Positions 25,304-36,334 of a stretch of 64,000 nucleotides of DNA are shown here, piece by piece. This DNA is from Pseudopithomyces maydicus (Eukaryota; Ascomycota; Dothideomycetes; Pleosporales; Didymosphaeriaceae): positions 1,488,001-1,552,000 of the forward strand of contig JANTUC010000003.1 in assembly GCA_026873275.1 (NCBI GenBank), written 5' to 3'. The position numbers and the translations under genes are program-made. The notes beneath the pieces are model-generated. The model was not told the DNA's origin, made no database searches, and was given only the letters and a program-made list of their open reading frames with translations. Numbering within the stretch: the stretch's first letter is position 1; each line of letters begins with the position of its first letter.

Positions 25304-25853
25304 CGAAGCAGGATGAGAGCACTGGAAGAAGAGCAAAGCTTGAGACTCGGATATTGTACAATACTGTCTGACTAAAGATTCACGGAATGTGAGGGACGGA
25401 AGGCCTCTCTATCAGTGCCACAAGGCGCACGTACTGCTAGTTGAAGGGTATGGTGCTTTTCGGTCCAAACGCCGGAAAAAAAACATGAACAATCCGGCCT
25501 AATATCTCTATATTGCTCCATTGATAACGCCGTAGGAACTCAACCATCCACTGTCCCTCTTCAGAGTTCAGAAAGTAGTCCTGCTCAGAAAGTAGTCTTG
25601 TGGCCTTGGAATCCGTGGCCACCTGGAAAGCCGCGACCGCGACCACGTCCTCTGCCTTCATGTCCAAGATGGCCGCCTTGATGAGCGCCACATTGTTCGA
25701 ATTGTCCAGGAAGGGTGTTGTTACCCTCGTTCTTCAATGCACTACTATTACGTCTGTGATCCTGTCCACATCCTGCGATACAAAAGATGATTAGTGAAGT
25801 GACCAATACTGCTAACAACATCCCGCAACCGTGGGAAAGCTCGGAAAAGCAAG
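25304..25853. other. Shared 3' region of FMC1 and SRP40-like genes
   Basis: Mostly 3' flanking sequence of two convergent genes. Minus-strand sequence near 25785-25805 reads CTAAT, pyrimidines, CAG, which looks like a 3' splice site, so a 3'-UTR intron of the SRP40-like transcript is possible. Confidence 0.4.
25585..25821 (-). CDS. Doubtful small ORF, Gly/His-rich
   Basis: A 78-codon minus-strand frame that begins 32 bp past the SRP40-like stop codon. It has a hydrophobic start (LLAVLVTSLIIFCIAGC) and a Gly/Arg/His-rich end with GRGRGRG repeats. It would look like a tiny secreted protein, but the hydrophobic stretch coincides with a probable intron 3' end, so it may be only 3' untranslated sequence of the neighbouring gene. 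Confidence 0.2.
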   Translation of the reverse strand: MLLAVLVTSLIIFCIAGCGQDHRRNSSALKNEGNNTLPGQFEQCGAHQGGHLGHEGRGRGRGRGFPGGHGFQGHKTTF

Positions 25854-27212
25854 TTAGTCATCAAATTTGATACCTTTGCCACCAGACGTATCAATCATGC
25901 CACCACGGTAAGAGCCTCGCTTCTTCTTGTTCTTCTCCTTGGTGAAGCCTTTGCCTCGTGTGACAATCAAGTCGGCATGAGCGCGATCCGCATAATCGTA
26001 CGATACATACTCGTTGCTGGCAAAACGCGGGTCTACATGGGTATCGGCCTTGATGCGCTGGAAGCGGTTTTCTATGTGGTTCTTCTTCTTGGGTTGACCA
26101 TCCACAGCAGGCGAGTCCGAGTGCTTCCGCTTATTACCAGCAGTAGGGGTAGGTGCTGGGTCCGGAGATGCAGGTCCCACGGTGCGACTAGAATCGCTCT
26201 TGTCTTCCTTCTCCTTCTCAGCATCAGAAGAGTCGCTATCAGAAGAGGATTCGGAATCGCTGGAAGAATCGGAGCTTGAAGAAGAAGACGATGAAACAGA
26301 TACTGCCTTCTTGCTCTTCCTAGGTTGTGCCTTGGACTTGAGACCAGAACTGGAATCAGAACTGGAATCGCTGTCCGAGTCGCTATCGCTGGAGTCGCTA
26401 TCGCTGGAGTCGCTATTGCTGGAGTCGCTTGAAGAACTAGAGTCATCAGAGTCGGGAAGAGGGACCTTGGTAGGTTCAATATCCGAGTCTGAGTCTGAGT
26501 CTGAGTCTGAGTCTGAGTCGCTGGACGAGGAGGAGGACGAGGAGGAAGACGAGGCAGAAGACGAGGCTACCAAAGCAGCACGCTTGGGCTGGGCCTGCTC
26601 AGCGTCTGAATCCGAGTCTGAATCCGAGTCTGAATCCGAGTCTGAATCCGAGTCTGAATCCGAGTCTGAATCCGAGCTGGAGCTGGAGCTGGACGAGTCG
26701 GAGGCGGAGTCAATGTCGTTCTTCTTGGAGTCGTTCTTCTTGGAGTCGTTCTTCTTCGGAGCTGACTTGCTGGACTTGTCTTCTTCGTTATCGGAGTCAG
26801 AATCACTGCTGCTGCTGCCGTCAGTCGAGTCGCTGTCGGAGTCGCTGTCGGATGCGCTGCTGCTGTCGTTGCCGGCGTCGCGGCTGGCGACGCTTTTCCC
26901 GTCTACATCCATGGCCTCGGGCGAATCCTTGACACTCTGCTCCCACTGATTGTAGAGGGTAGTCAAGGTGGGCAGGTCCTTGGGCGCAGATGCAGATGCT
27001 TGTGGCGCAGATTCGGCGTGAAGCCTGCTGGCGGCTTCCGTGTAGCCGTGCTCGGTCAGAAAAGACTGCACGAGATTGAGAAGCGGGCCAGGGGCCGGGG
27101 CGCGTTTCGCAGCTGTCTTCTTGAGCTTGTCGACGCGGCCGGCGGCAACCCTAGTCGAAGACGACTGCTTCTTGTCGCGGGGGGCTTTGGAAGTCTTCTT
27201 GCTGCTCGCCAT
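25854..27212 (-). CDS. SRP40/Nopp140-like nucleolar phosphoprotein
   Basis: Nucleolar chaperone-like protein of the SRP40/NOLC1 family, linked to snoRNP and ribosome biogenesis. Single exon of 452 residues from ATG 27212. Order: basic N-terminus, a LisH-like segment (LLNLVQSFLTEHGYTEAASR), a long Ser/Asp low-complexity region with alternating acidic and basic patches (about residues 115-370, likely casein kinase 2 substrate), then the conserved SRP40 C-terminal domain (NRFQRIKADTHVDPRFASNE ... GKGIKFDD at the very end). The upstream in-frame codons contain Lys/Thr/Pro repeats and are probably untranslated. The opposite strand shows a 255-codon Ser/Glu frame that is a shadow of this repeat. 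Confidence 0.9.
   Translation of the reverse strand: MASSKKTSKAPRDKKQSSSTRVAAGRVDKLKKTAAKRAPAPGPLLNLVQSFLTEHGYTEAASRLHAESAPQASASAPKDLPTLTTLYNQWEQSVKDSPEAMDVDGKSVASRDAGNDSSSASDSDSDSDSTDGSSSSDSDSDNEEDKSSKSAPKKNDSKKNDSKKNDIDSASDSSSSSSSSDSDSDSDSDSDSDSDSDSDSDSDAEQAQPKRAALVASSSASSSSSSSSSSSDSDSDSDSDSDSDIEPTKVPLPDSDDSSSSSDSSNSDSSDSDSSDSDSDSDSSSDSSSGLKSKAQPRKSKKAVSVSSSSSSSSDSSSDSESSSDSDSSDAEKEKEDKSDSSRTVGPASPDPAPTPTAGNKRKHSDSPAVDGQPKKKNHIENRFQRIKADTHVDPRFASNEYVSYDYADRAHADLIVTRGKGFTKEKNKKKRGSYRGGMIDTSGGKGIKFDD
26485..26520. repeat. 6-bp tandem repeat inside the SRP40-like ORF
   Basis: Unit GAGTCT repeated about six times (last unit GAGTCG), encoding Asp-Ser on the minus strand. Length polymorphism is likely without frame loss. 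Confidence 0.85.
26605..26676. repeat. 12-bp tandem repeat inside the SRP40-like ORF
   Basis: Unit TCTGAATCCGAG repeated six times exactly, encoding a Ser/Asp array on the minus strand. The perfect 12-bp period indicates recent expansion within an older 6-bp pattern. Confidence 0.88.
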
Positions 27213-27783
27213 GGCGTCGGATGGTAGTTTGACGGGTGTTTTGGCGGGTGTTTTGGTGGGTGTTTTGGCGGCGTGGTGCTGCGTCGCTTTCCAAGGTTGC
27301 TCTGCTGCTCGAGGAAAAAAGTTGCGGGCAAATATTTGAGAGAGCGAGGCCGCAGCTGTGGCAGGGCACGCTAGCCTTTCTTGGCTGTAGCTGTGGCGGG
27401 GCACGCTAGCCCGTCCTGCCTTGTAGCACTGCGCCTGCACCAGTGCGTGTTCACAGTGCTGCCCAGGTGCTCCTGCGGGCCGTCTCGTACACCACCACCA
27501 TTCTCCTCGCACCCTAGCACCCTCGCGCCCTTACCGCAGCTTCCTGCCCCGCCTATACGTACCCGTCTGGGTTGTCCCCAGCCAATCCGCATACTCTGCC
27601 TCAAGCCGCGTGCTGGCATGACCACGGCGCCAGTTTCCGAGCCCTGCTCTCCCCGCCGCCCCCGGCCCTGTTGACATTTGATGGCTGCATACTGCCACGT
27701 TTTCGTCTATCTGTAAAGACCTCGGCCAGCCGGTGTGATCCGCACATGCCCGCATGTACCAAGAGCCGTGCCTGTAGAGAAAC
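27213..27783. promoter_or_regulatory. Divergent promoter between SRP40-like and SEC3 genes
   Basis: GC-rich 571-bp spacer between the two divergent start codons. Contains short degenerate repeats (GTGTTTTGG units at about 27236-27265) and a repeated GGCACGCTAGCC segment near 27365 and 27400. No gene called. Confidence 0.5.
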
Positions 27784-30700
27784 ATGGATCCGCGGTCCCG
27801 CAATTATTCCAATGGCACGGGGAGCACGGGGAGGCCGAGCAATGAAAGCAGACGTCCGCCTGGAGCTCCTGGGGGGCCGCCCTCCTCAGATCGTTCCTCG
27901 GCTCGTTCTGGCTCCGCAATGTCACGCGCCGAGAGGTTTGAGGATGAGAGGCGGAGGATCACTGCGAGTTGCTTCTCCAAAATAGACCCGGAGGATGGCC
28001 AATGTGCGTACATTTGCGCCCGATCACCGGGCACGCGTTTCTCGAGCTAAGCTAATCTACCATAGTGCTCGAATCCTACATCACCCACATTCGCATCCAG
28101 GAAGATGCTGCATACCCTCAATCTCCCGCCCCACCAGACTCGGACCCTAAGAACAAAAAGCAGCGCGTTATAGTCATCTCTGTACACAAGACAAAGTTGG
28201 TACGGATTCACAAGGGACGTGAGAACGCCAATGGAAGCTTTTCCATCGGAAAGACATGGGAAATGTACGAGCTGTCCGCCATAGAGAATTATGTGCATTC
28301 GAACCCGCAATCACCTGAACTGCAACAGCACAAGTCATGGGCAAAAGACACAGGATTCTTGGTTACGATAGTCAAGCCGTATTACTGGGAAGCGCACACC
28401 GCCAAGGAGAAGGAGTTCTTCATTGGAAGCATGGTCAAGGTATACACAAAGTTTACCGATAGATTTGATCGTAAGCAGGGCAAATACCCCATTTTGACCG
28501 GCTTCGCCGACAAGGAGCTTGAGACACTTACTGATCATCGTCCGTGGGCGGCGACCGAAGAAGGCCGCGCCGCCCATGATGTATGGATGGCACCGTATAC
28601 CAACCGTGACGATGTTAGACCGCCCTCGGACGACCCTGGCCCATATGCCCGTTGGGAAAAGACAAGACAACCCCCAGGTCGAGCGGTACCCCCATCGCGA
28701 CCGCAGAACGCCCCACCGATTGGAGATAGGAGGCGCATGATGCCTCCTGAAGAGAATCAGCCGAATCGCAACTTATCCGAAGACAGGGACACGAGACGGC
28801 CTGCCCCACCTGTCGAGAGAGATATGAGGAGACCTCCGCCTCTGAGTGAGAGAAGACCCCCGCCTCCACGTGGTCCACCTCGCCCTCCCACTGCAGAGGG
28901 CGAAACTCGTCAGAGACGACCGGGTCCACTACCAATGTCAGACAGGGCAGATCCTGCCATTTTTAGTGCTTCCCCAGGAGATAATCGCATGCCACCTGCT
29001 TCACCGCGGTTTGGGGCTCCTAGCATGGGAACCCCACCTCCTCCAGGTCTTCAAGCTGGTCGTGGACAGAGACCCTCAGCAGATTCAACCCTGCGAAATC
29101 GCCCGAGTCGAGAAAACATGGCCTTGAGGCCATCCGCTAGCCGAGAACGCCTACAACCAATGCCTAGCTCCGTCCCGCCGATTCCCATCCCTACCCCACA
29201 GCGACTTGAACCCCAGCCATCGCGCTCCGAGCTGCGGCCTAAGACCCCAGATACCATAGCAAGCGCATCGCCTATTCCTTCAAGCATTAGCCCCGGAAGA
29301 TCGATACTTGCAGACGACGCTGGGTCGCAAAGATCGCAGGCTTCATTGGACCGTCCATCGTTCGATGGTTCTATTTCAAAAGCTTCACCCACCGAAGATC
29401 GTAGGCCAAATGCGAATGGATACCCATTATCAAACATACGGCGTGATCCGTCCCCTAGAGGGCTCAGACCTGGGATTTCCCAAGGCAATGTTGTTACCGT
29501 GATAGATCGCAATGAAGATCCTGTTGCTGAAGATGCGCGCCAAAAATCTGTTCCTCCGGAGCGAAGGAGACCGCCTATGGAAAATCGACCGGCGCCGTCA
29601 TTACAAATAAATCTTGACAGCCAAGTCGGTGGCTCTGGTCCCGACTTGCACGCACCGGTTCGAACTCCGCCACCTATGGAACCCCCACCAAGAAGAAGAC
29701 CACTGGAGATACCCGAAAGATTCAAACCAGCTCCTACGATTGAATCACCAGTTCCGATATCCGAAAATGCCACGTTAGACCGTCTTCGTGCTGAGTCTTC
29801 TCCAGTCCATATCACGCCGCTTGCGCATCCCCCACCGCCACCTACCTCGCCTTTACCGCAGATACCTAGAGCCTCCGAACCAAAAGAAAGGTCACCAGTA
29901 GCAGAAAATATACCGGAGCAAACTTCTGTCGTAGAACCTATACTTTTACTGGAAGCTTCTGGAAAAGAGTCTGCGAAGGAAACCGTGAACGAACCGGAAG
30001 TTAGCATGGAGGTGAAGCCGAATTCGCCTACATCAGAGGATGACAAGAAAGACACTCCCACCGTTAATCCCATGGAGACCAAAATGGGCAAAGCCGGTGC
30101 AGCAAGTGCTTTCCGAAAGCTGGCTACTGCAGCGGGCGCTTTCAATAAGCCAGGCGGATTTGTCCCTCGTGCTGGTGGCGCATTTGCAAAGAAAATGCAA
30201 CAGGAAGATAAGAAGTCTGACGAGCCAGACGGTATCAGTGCAGTATTTGTTCCGCAACGACATGCTCCCAAAGAAGAACTCAAAGAAAAAACGGTAGAGG
30301 AAACTCCGCCTAGAGCCGATCGGTCATCGAAGGATCGTTTGTCAATACAGACTGAGGTCGTCCCCGAAGTCAAGGTTTCCGCACCACTATCACCGACGCC
30401 TGTGACTCTAAAAGATGAAGCAGCCAAAATTCCCGAGCAAATTGTTCCATCCGACGTCGATGCAGAAAAATCTGTGGTGAAATCTCAAACTGAAACTGAA
30501 GTGCGGCGCAAGAGACGAAGATCCAATCAACAGATAAAGAATATATCTAGATTGGGCATTGATCCGAATATGTTGGATGAGCAGGGACTGGAGTTTGAGA
30601 TTCTATTATCAGAATTTGGGTGGGGCAGTAGTGACCTTTCGGTGAAGAGCATTGAGTCCTTAGAGTCCGACATTAGACGCGAAATTGCGCGTGTGGAAGC

Positions 30701-32999
30701 GGGTAGCTGGTTAAATCATCTCGAACAGAAAGACGACCGCGTCGAGGCTGTCGAAAAACTGCTGGACCGCGCCATCGCCGAATGTGATGAGCTCGAAGGC
30801 CTTCTGACTTTGTACAACGTAGAGCTCAGCGTAGGTTGCTCCCCATGCTCGTCTTAAGTGGAAACTAATTATTGTGCTATAGAGCTTGAACGATGATATC
30901 GCATTTATTGAAGCCCAGAGCCAAGGATTGCAGGTCCAGACAGCTAATCAGCGGTTATTACAAAACGAACTGAAGCAGCTGGTTGATACCATTTCCATTA
31001 CGGAAGATCAACTCATCCCGCTCAGACGTGAACCTATAGGTAAAGTTCATGGCCTGCAATCGATCGAATCATCTTTAGTGCTACTATACAAGGCTCTGAT
31101 TACAATTGATCCTGCTTTCGTCGACAGCAGTCGTGCTATTGATGCTGATAGACTGATAAAGAGCAGCAATTCTGGCTTTGGTAATAGTGAGTTGGCTTCA
31201 ATGCAAGCCCTACAAGAGAAAAAGGACCGGTATCTAAACGAAGGTGCCATGTTTCTTGATCGACTGAAGAAACACATGGAAATAACGTTTGGGGCGGCAT
31301 TCTTGCAAACTAAGGACACCTTGCGCAACATTGACCAAAAGTCCATGCCCTCCACAAGAAACAATATCGAAGCCCACGATGTTGGCCGGAACATGTTGTG
31401 GATGCTCAGTCCTGTGGTTTTATTTGCCAAGGAAATTGATCGTGCCTCCTGGGATGCTCTCCTTCGCATGTATCAAAACCAAGCTAGTGCTGTCTATCAA
31501 GACGAGGTTCGGGACAATGTTTTATCCTGGAAACGTTTCGCCCGCAAACCGACGGGAGACGAGCAGGAGCTTCTGTTTACCGCACAAGAGAAAGAACCCG
31601 AAAGTCTTACCGGTGCGGCAAGAAAGCTCACTGTGAAACGAAGTCAAACACTGGCTCGTGGGCTTCGAGCCGCGTCGGGTGAGAAAGAGACAAAAGCGAG
31701 CAAGACACAGGATGGAAAACTATTTGCCTTCGATGTGTTTGCTAGAGTACTCGAAGATATTGGTCCTGTGCTGTTAACCGAGCAGAATTTTGTCACAGAA
31801 TTTTTCCATGCCACATCCACGGATTCTGTTGATTTTCCCGAAGCTGTTGCAAGAGCTAAGCCTGAGAACCGTCGCGGACCGAATCTATGGGCTCGAAAGC
31901 AGTACGAGGCAGATAGAGCCATGGCCAAACGTGTAGCTGAGGTCATGGAAGATATCTTCTCTTTCTGGCCTACTGAGATCCAGAACCTAGTGGAATGGGC
32001 CGTGAGTGCCGATCCACTTCAGGGTGTGGGTATTTTGTGCGCTGTCGATCGAAAATTGGTTGAAATCGAAGAGTCCAACCAGGACTTCCTCACTCGTAAC
32101 CTACAGAAAGTACACGAGCGTCTTACCGGCCTCTTCAGTCGCTTTGTAGACGAACAGATTCGCGCTATTGAAGACACAAAGGTGAAAATAAAGAAAAGAA
32201 AGGGTGTAATTGCATTCATGAAAACGTTTCCCCATTTTTCCATCGCAATCGAAAACATGTTGCCTGTTGCGGACGAACAGGGACATCTCGACATACGACG
32301 CATGGTTGATGATGCATACCAAAAGATCAACAAAGCAATGTTCGAAAGTTTGAGAGTTATCGCTAAGGAGTCACCTGCCGTCATGGCTACTCAAGGACAG
32401 AGTGATCCAGAGGACAAGGAAGCCTTAAACTACCACATCCTACTCATTGAAAACATGAACCACTATATTGAAGAAGTCGATCCACGGTCCGACCCTGTTC
32501 TGCTAGATTGGAAGGCAAAGGCTCAAGAGGAGATCAAAGAACATATGGATCTTTACGTTGACGCTGTGATTCGACGGCCGCTGGGGAAACTTTTGGCAAG
32601 TCTCGTTTATGTTTCCGATAGTTCAACCTTTGCTAACATTGCCAACAGGAGTTCATCGAATCTACAGAAACACTACTCACACAACCTGGTGCTAGCGCGC
32701 TAGCAATTGCCCAACGATCCTCCCACTCACGTTCTGTTTTTAAGAAACTAGTGCATTCGTTCGACCAAAAGGAAATTCGCAAAGGCATCGAGGCCCTCAA
32801 AAAACGCGTCGACAAACACTTTGGCGACGCCGACGATCCAACTATTAGCCGCGACCTTGTGTTCAAGGTGCTCAAGGAATGCGAAAAGAAGTACGACGAT
32901 GTTTATGATCGCACGATACACATCAATCAAGATGTTTACTCTGGAGAAGTGGAGATGGATTGGAATTCAAATGATATCGTTGCTGCATTTAGAAAGTAG
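27784..32999 (+). CDS. sec3: Exocyst complex subunit SEC3
   Basis: Subunit of the exocyst, which tethers secretory vesicles to the plasma membrane at growth sites. Exons 27784-28003, 28066-30830, 30883-32595 and 32649-32999 give 1682 residues. Residues about 70-200 form the Sec3 PH domain that binds phosphoinositides and Rho GTPases (VIVISVHKTKLVRIHKGREN, YELSAIENY). A long Pro/Arg/Ser-rich disordered region follows, then from about residue 830 the helical exocyst core (LNDDIAFIEAQSQGLQVQT). The last intron appears to be GC-AG: donor GCAAGT at 32596, branch CTAAC and acceptor CAG at 32648, restoring GKLLEFIESTE; a weak GTTTAT donor a few codons later would add three residues. The disordered linker is long compared with yeast Sec3. 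Confidence 0.93.
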
Positions 33000-33521
33000 G
33001 CGTCGAAGCTTGGATCGTACCTGCTTACTATCGGCTGGACTATCGGCTGGCTTGTGTTGCCGCTTGTATATTGCGTCACTGGGTGTAGGAAAAACCACCG
33101 AGAGCGGCATCACTCGGAGTCTCTGGGATCTTGGGAATGGGAATATGATGATCTCAACATTCTATCCCGGTGTGTTTGGGAAATGCAAGATATCATGCTA
33201 TGCATCTTTTAGGGTTGTTTGGAGGCAAGTGTACAAACAGGACTATCATATCGCGCCATCCGCTTCATGGACGCTTCGTTTAAATGCCTAGCCAATCTGG
33301 TATCGGGATAGCAAAATTACCCTGGCTTATTACAATCAACAGGCGCAATACGAATCTGTGCTTACTCAAGATTAGTTAGTAGGTTGAATGCAATTCCATG
33401 GTCTGTGCGTAGACTGAGTCACTCCAGGGTTAGATTAAATAGTTGTGAAAAATGGCGGCATGTTGTCTTATATCTCTAGGGTCAGGGACATGTCTCTTGC
33501 ATTGGGCGTTTGTAATTTAGC
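33000..33521. other. Intergenic region
   Basis: About 520 bp between SEC3 and a hypothetical gene. No supported feature. Confidence 0.6.
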
Positions 33522-34918
33522 ATGACCATGGCTCACCAAGCACACTCGATTCCATGGGGAACACTGGCAGGCAATTTAGAATACTTGCACTGCAGCCCGC
33601 GCAATCACGGCATCACGAACCTGTACCTGCGTAAAAGGGAGGATGTACGACAGGTGAAAGAGCTCAGATATTTTGTCAGAGGATTTGTGAGGGCACTGGA
33701 AAAATACTCAGCTGTCGAGCGTAGGAAATTTGAAGCGGAGCCAAGCATGCCCGAGGAAGACGACATGGTCGTGTCAGAGGCGGCAGTAAAGAAAATGGCT
33801 AGAACGGTTTTGGGATATAAGATGGAGGGTTGGCAAGGAACGGATGATTCGATCGCGATGTCCGTGTCTAACTCGATCGATGACATACTCTCCCCGTACG
33901 AGCGTTCTCCGAAACGATTTATCCGAGACACGGATGCTCACGAAGGCGATATGTACGATGGGGCACGAGAAGCGTGCGAGCAAACTAAAGCGATGCTCAT
34001 GCACGGCGATATGGACGGCCTACTCAAACTAGCCGCACATCCGGGAGTGCGCTTTTACCGTCTCTGGCACGAAGATGACTATGCGAATGCGCATGGATTC
34101 GGGCTATATAAGATTGTGAGGGCAGCATTGGCTGCGTACCTTTGTTTGAACGTTATGTTCCTCAAGCCGGAGCTATACGACGAAGAGAGCCGGCAAGGGC
34201 TTCAGTTCGAGGGGAAGCTTCGGTCCCGAACTGGACACGAACAGCTGCGGAAAGTATACGATTACCGATTGACAGCGGCATACCAACATATGCTGCTCGA
34301 GTGCACAGGCATGCCATATGGATACCAATGCGATGCGCATACATATCCGCACCTCGAGTTCTTTGGGATCCCGCGCGGATGGTTCCGCAACGAGTACCAC
34401 GACACGGCGTACGGACAATGGCAGAAACAGCATCTTGGGACCCAAGGGCCAGAGGCGCTCGGGCCGACAGCGGAGGAAAGGGTGCACATTCCCTCAAAGC
34501 ACGAGATGCCTATTGTTCTCGGGCTGCTGAGCAAGAAAGGCCTACCGATGGAGCTGGGGCTGCGGGTCATGGAGATGGCTGAGTACAGGGCTCGGGGAGG
34601 TTGCTTGTAAGGGACGATCCGCTCCACGGCGAGAACGCAGAGGAGCTGGCCAAGTACCTGGGCTATTGCTGGAGGCTGCTCGTGCGGGTCGACATGATGT
34701 GCCAGGCGGGCGTGCATGGAGAGCAGAAGGACTGGGAGGCCGAGGTGACCAATATGGTGTGGAGGCTTTTCGACATGCCGGGGAGGACGGTGTTTGCAAG
34801 CGAGAGGCCGGCGGGTGGGCAATGGGGGAGTGGCTGGCGGAGCACGCGCAAGGTGTTTCGCGAAGCAGGAGCGGGGGCAGCAAGGGAAGGGGCAGGGGAA
34901 GCAGAGCGAGGACGATGA
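33522..34918 (+). pseudogene. Hypothetical gene interrupted by a single-base frameshift
   Basis: The first frame (33522-34610, 362 codons) encodes an acidic, His- and Tyr-rich soluble protein that I do not recognise. It stops at TAA 34608 inside GGTTGCTTGTAAGG, while the next frame continues with a well-formed sequence (LLVRDDPLHGENAEELAKYL, then GYCWRLLVRVDMM) to 34918. The sequence change falls next to the G4 run at 34594-34597: one base too few there would explain it. No intron with usable borders can bridge the two frames. It is either a real loss-of-function allele or a sequencing error. If intact, the product would be about 465 residues. Confidence 0.6.
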
Positions 34919-35202
34919 TGACGTCATGGATCGTGGACGGGCATCTGGATGCTCGCTTTCCACCTGAGCAGAGCTGTTCCAATGTGTCGTGGTGTCATTG
35001 CAGTGCTGCCGCCAGCCCACCGGCCTATCGGCCTAGCGGCCTCCGTCTCCTGCAGACTAAGACAGATACTGTAGATGGTCCATACAGCAACAACCTTGGA
35101 GTGCCAAGTATATCAAGGCCCCCACCCCACCGCAACCTCACTCGCCGCCCATCCCCTCCAACAGACGAAGAAAGAAAGAAAAGAAAAGAAAAAGAAAAAG
35201 AA

Positions 35203-36239
35203 ATGCCGCTTCTTCACTCACTCCTGCGTGCTACCGCCTTTCGCACGCCGCTGCTGGGCACCCTAGTGCCGACCGTCGCGCTTGCCTACGGGATTCAGAC
35301 GGCCGTGGCAGTGCCGTCCATTGCGGCCCAGACCGAGCGCTTCTACGACCTCAGCGGCAGCTTGACCTACCTTTCTTGTACCGCCCTCTCCTTCTTCCTG
35401 CCCTACCTACGCGCCCGCACCGCCCAACCTTTTCTGCCCGCCTTGTCCCATTACTTTGCCCCTCCGGCCCCGGGACAGCGCTTGTGGTGGTGGAGGCACG
35501 CCGTCCTTAGCGCCGCCGTCGCCATCTGGGCCACTCGCCGTAGGCACCACCCTATCCCACCGTCTACTCATCTTTCTGACCGACTCTAGTGGGTTCGTTC
35601 TTGTTCAAGCGCATCACAGACGACCAAGGGACCGACTCGCGCTTCGACAAGATACGTTCCTCGCCTGCCAGATTCTACCTCGCCTTCTTCGCCCAGGCCA
35701 CCTGGGTCTCTCTTTGCACCCTTCCCGTCGTCCTGGTCAACAGCCTGCCACGCTCTGCCTTCGCCTCGACCATGCCCCCAACCGTGCCTGCCCAGCCCTA
35801 CTTTGTCGAGCTGTTGGGACTTGCCGTCTTTGTCTTTGGTTTCACTTTCGAGGTTCTAGCAGACCGCCAAAAGTCACGGTGGACCAAGGAGAGGAAGGAG
35901 AAGAAGCATTCCGAAGAATTCCTCACCCGCGGGCTGTGGTCCAAGTCCCGCCACCCCAACTACTTCGGCGAGATCACCCTATGGTCTGGCATTGCCATAA
36001 CCGCGTCCGGTCTTCTCCTACGCCAGCCAGCTCAGGCTGCTCTGGGCCTCAGCGGTGCCACTGGGAAGCTCCTGGTTGCCGCCATGTGTGCCGCGAGCCC
36101 GGCCTTCGTGACGCTTTTGTTGCTCAAAGTCAGCGGCATCCCGCTGAGCGAGAATAAGTACGACAGCAGGTACGGTGATCGGAAGGACTATCAACAGTGG
36201 AAAAGCGAGACTCCTATGCTTATTCCCAAATTCCAATGA
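35203..36239 (+). CDS. DUF1295 family membrane protein (steroid 5-alpha-reductase-like)
   Basis: Multi-pass membrane protein of the DUF1295/isoprenylcysteine-methyltransferase-like superfamily. Exons 35203-35539 and 35590-36239 join across a 50-bp intron (GTAGGC...CTCTAG) to 328 residues. The family core is visible in TRGLWSKSRHPNYFGEITLW, the motif near the C-terminus that binds the cofactor in related reductases and methyltransferases, and in the ending KYDSRYGDRKDYQQWKSETP. Several hydrophobic helices precede it. Specific substrate unknown. A purine tract (GAAAGAAAAG repeats, 35168-35202) lies immediately before the start codon. Confidence 0.88.
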
Positions 36240-36334
36240 CCCTCCTGACATCGATCAGTCATTGTGTCCATGATTCAATCTCCATTGAGAATTCCTTTAC
36301 ACGTCTAGTTCCTCAGTAGTATAACAATCATGCT

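Noticed and set aside
26182..26949. 255-codon plus-strand ORF rich in Ser/Glu/Leu
   Set aside because: It is the antisense shadow of the Ser/Asp repeat of the SRP40-like gene; no independent start, splice or domain evidence.
28846..30427. Long minus-strand frames opposite SEC3
   Set aside because: They mirror the Pro/Arg/Ser-rich disordered linker of SEC3 and show no domain.
34262..35020. 252-codon minus-strand ORF opposite the frameshifted gene
   Set aside because: Overlaps a better coding frame, has Pro/His low-complexity composition and no recognisable domain.
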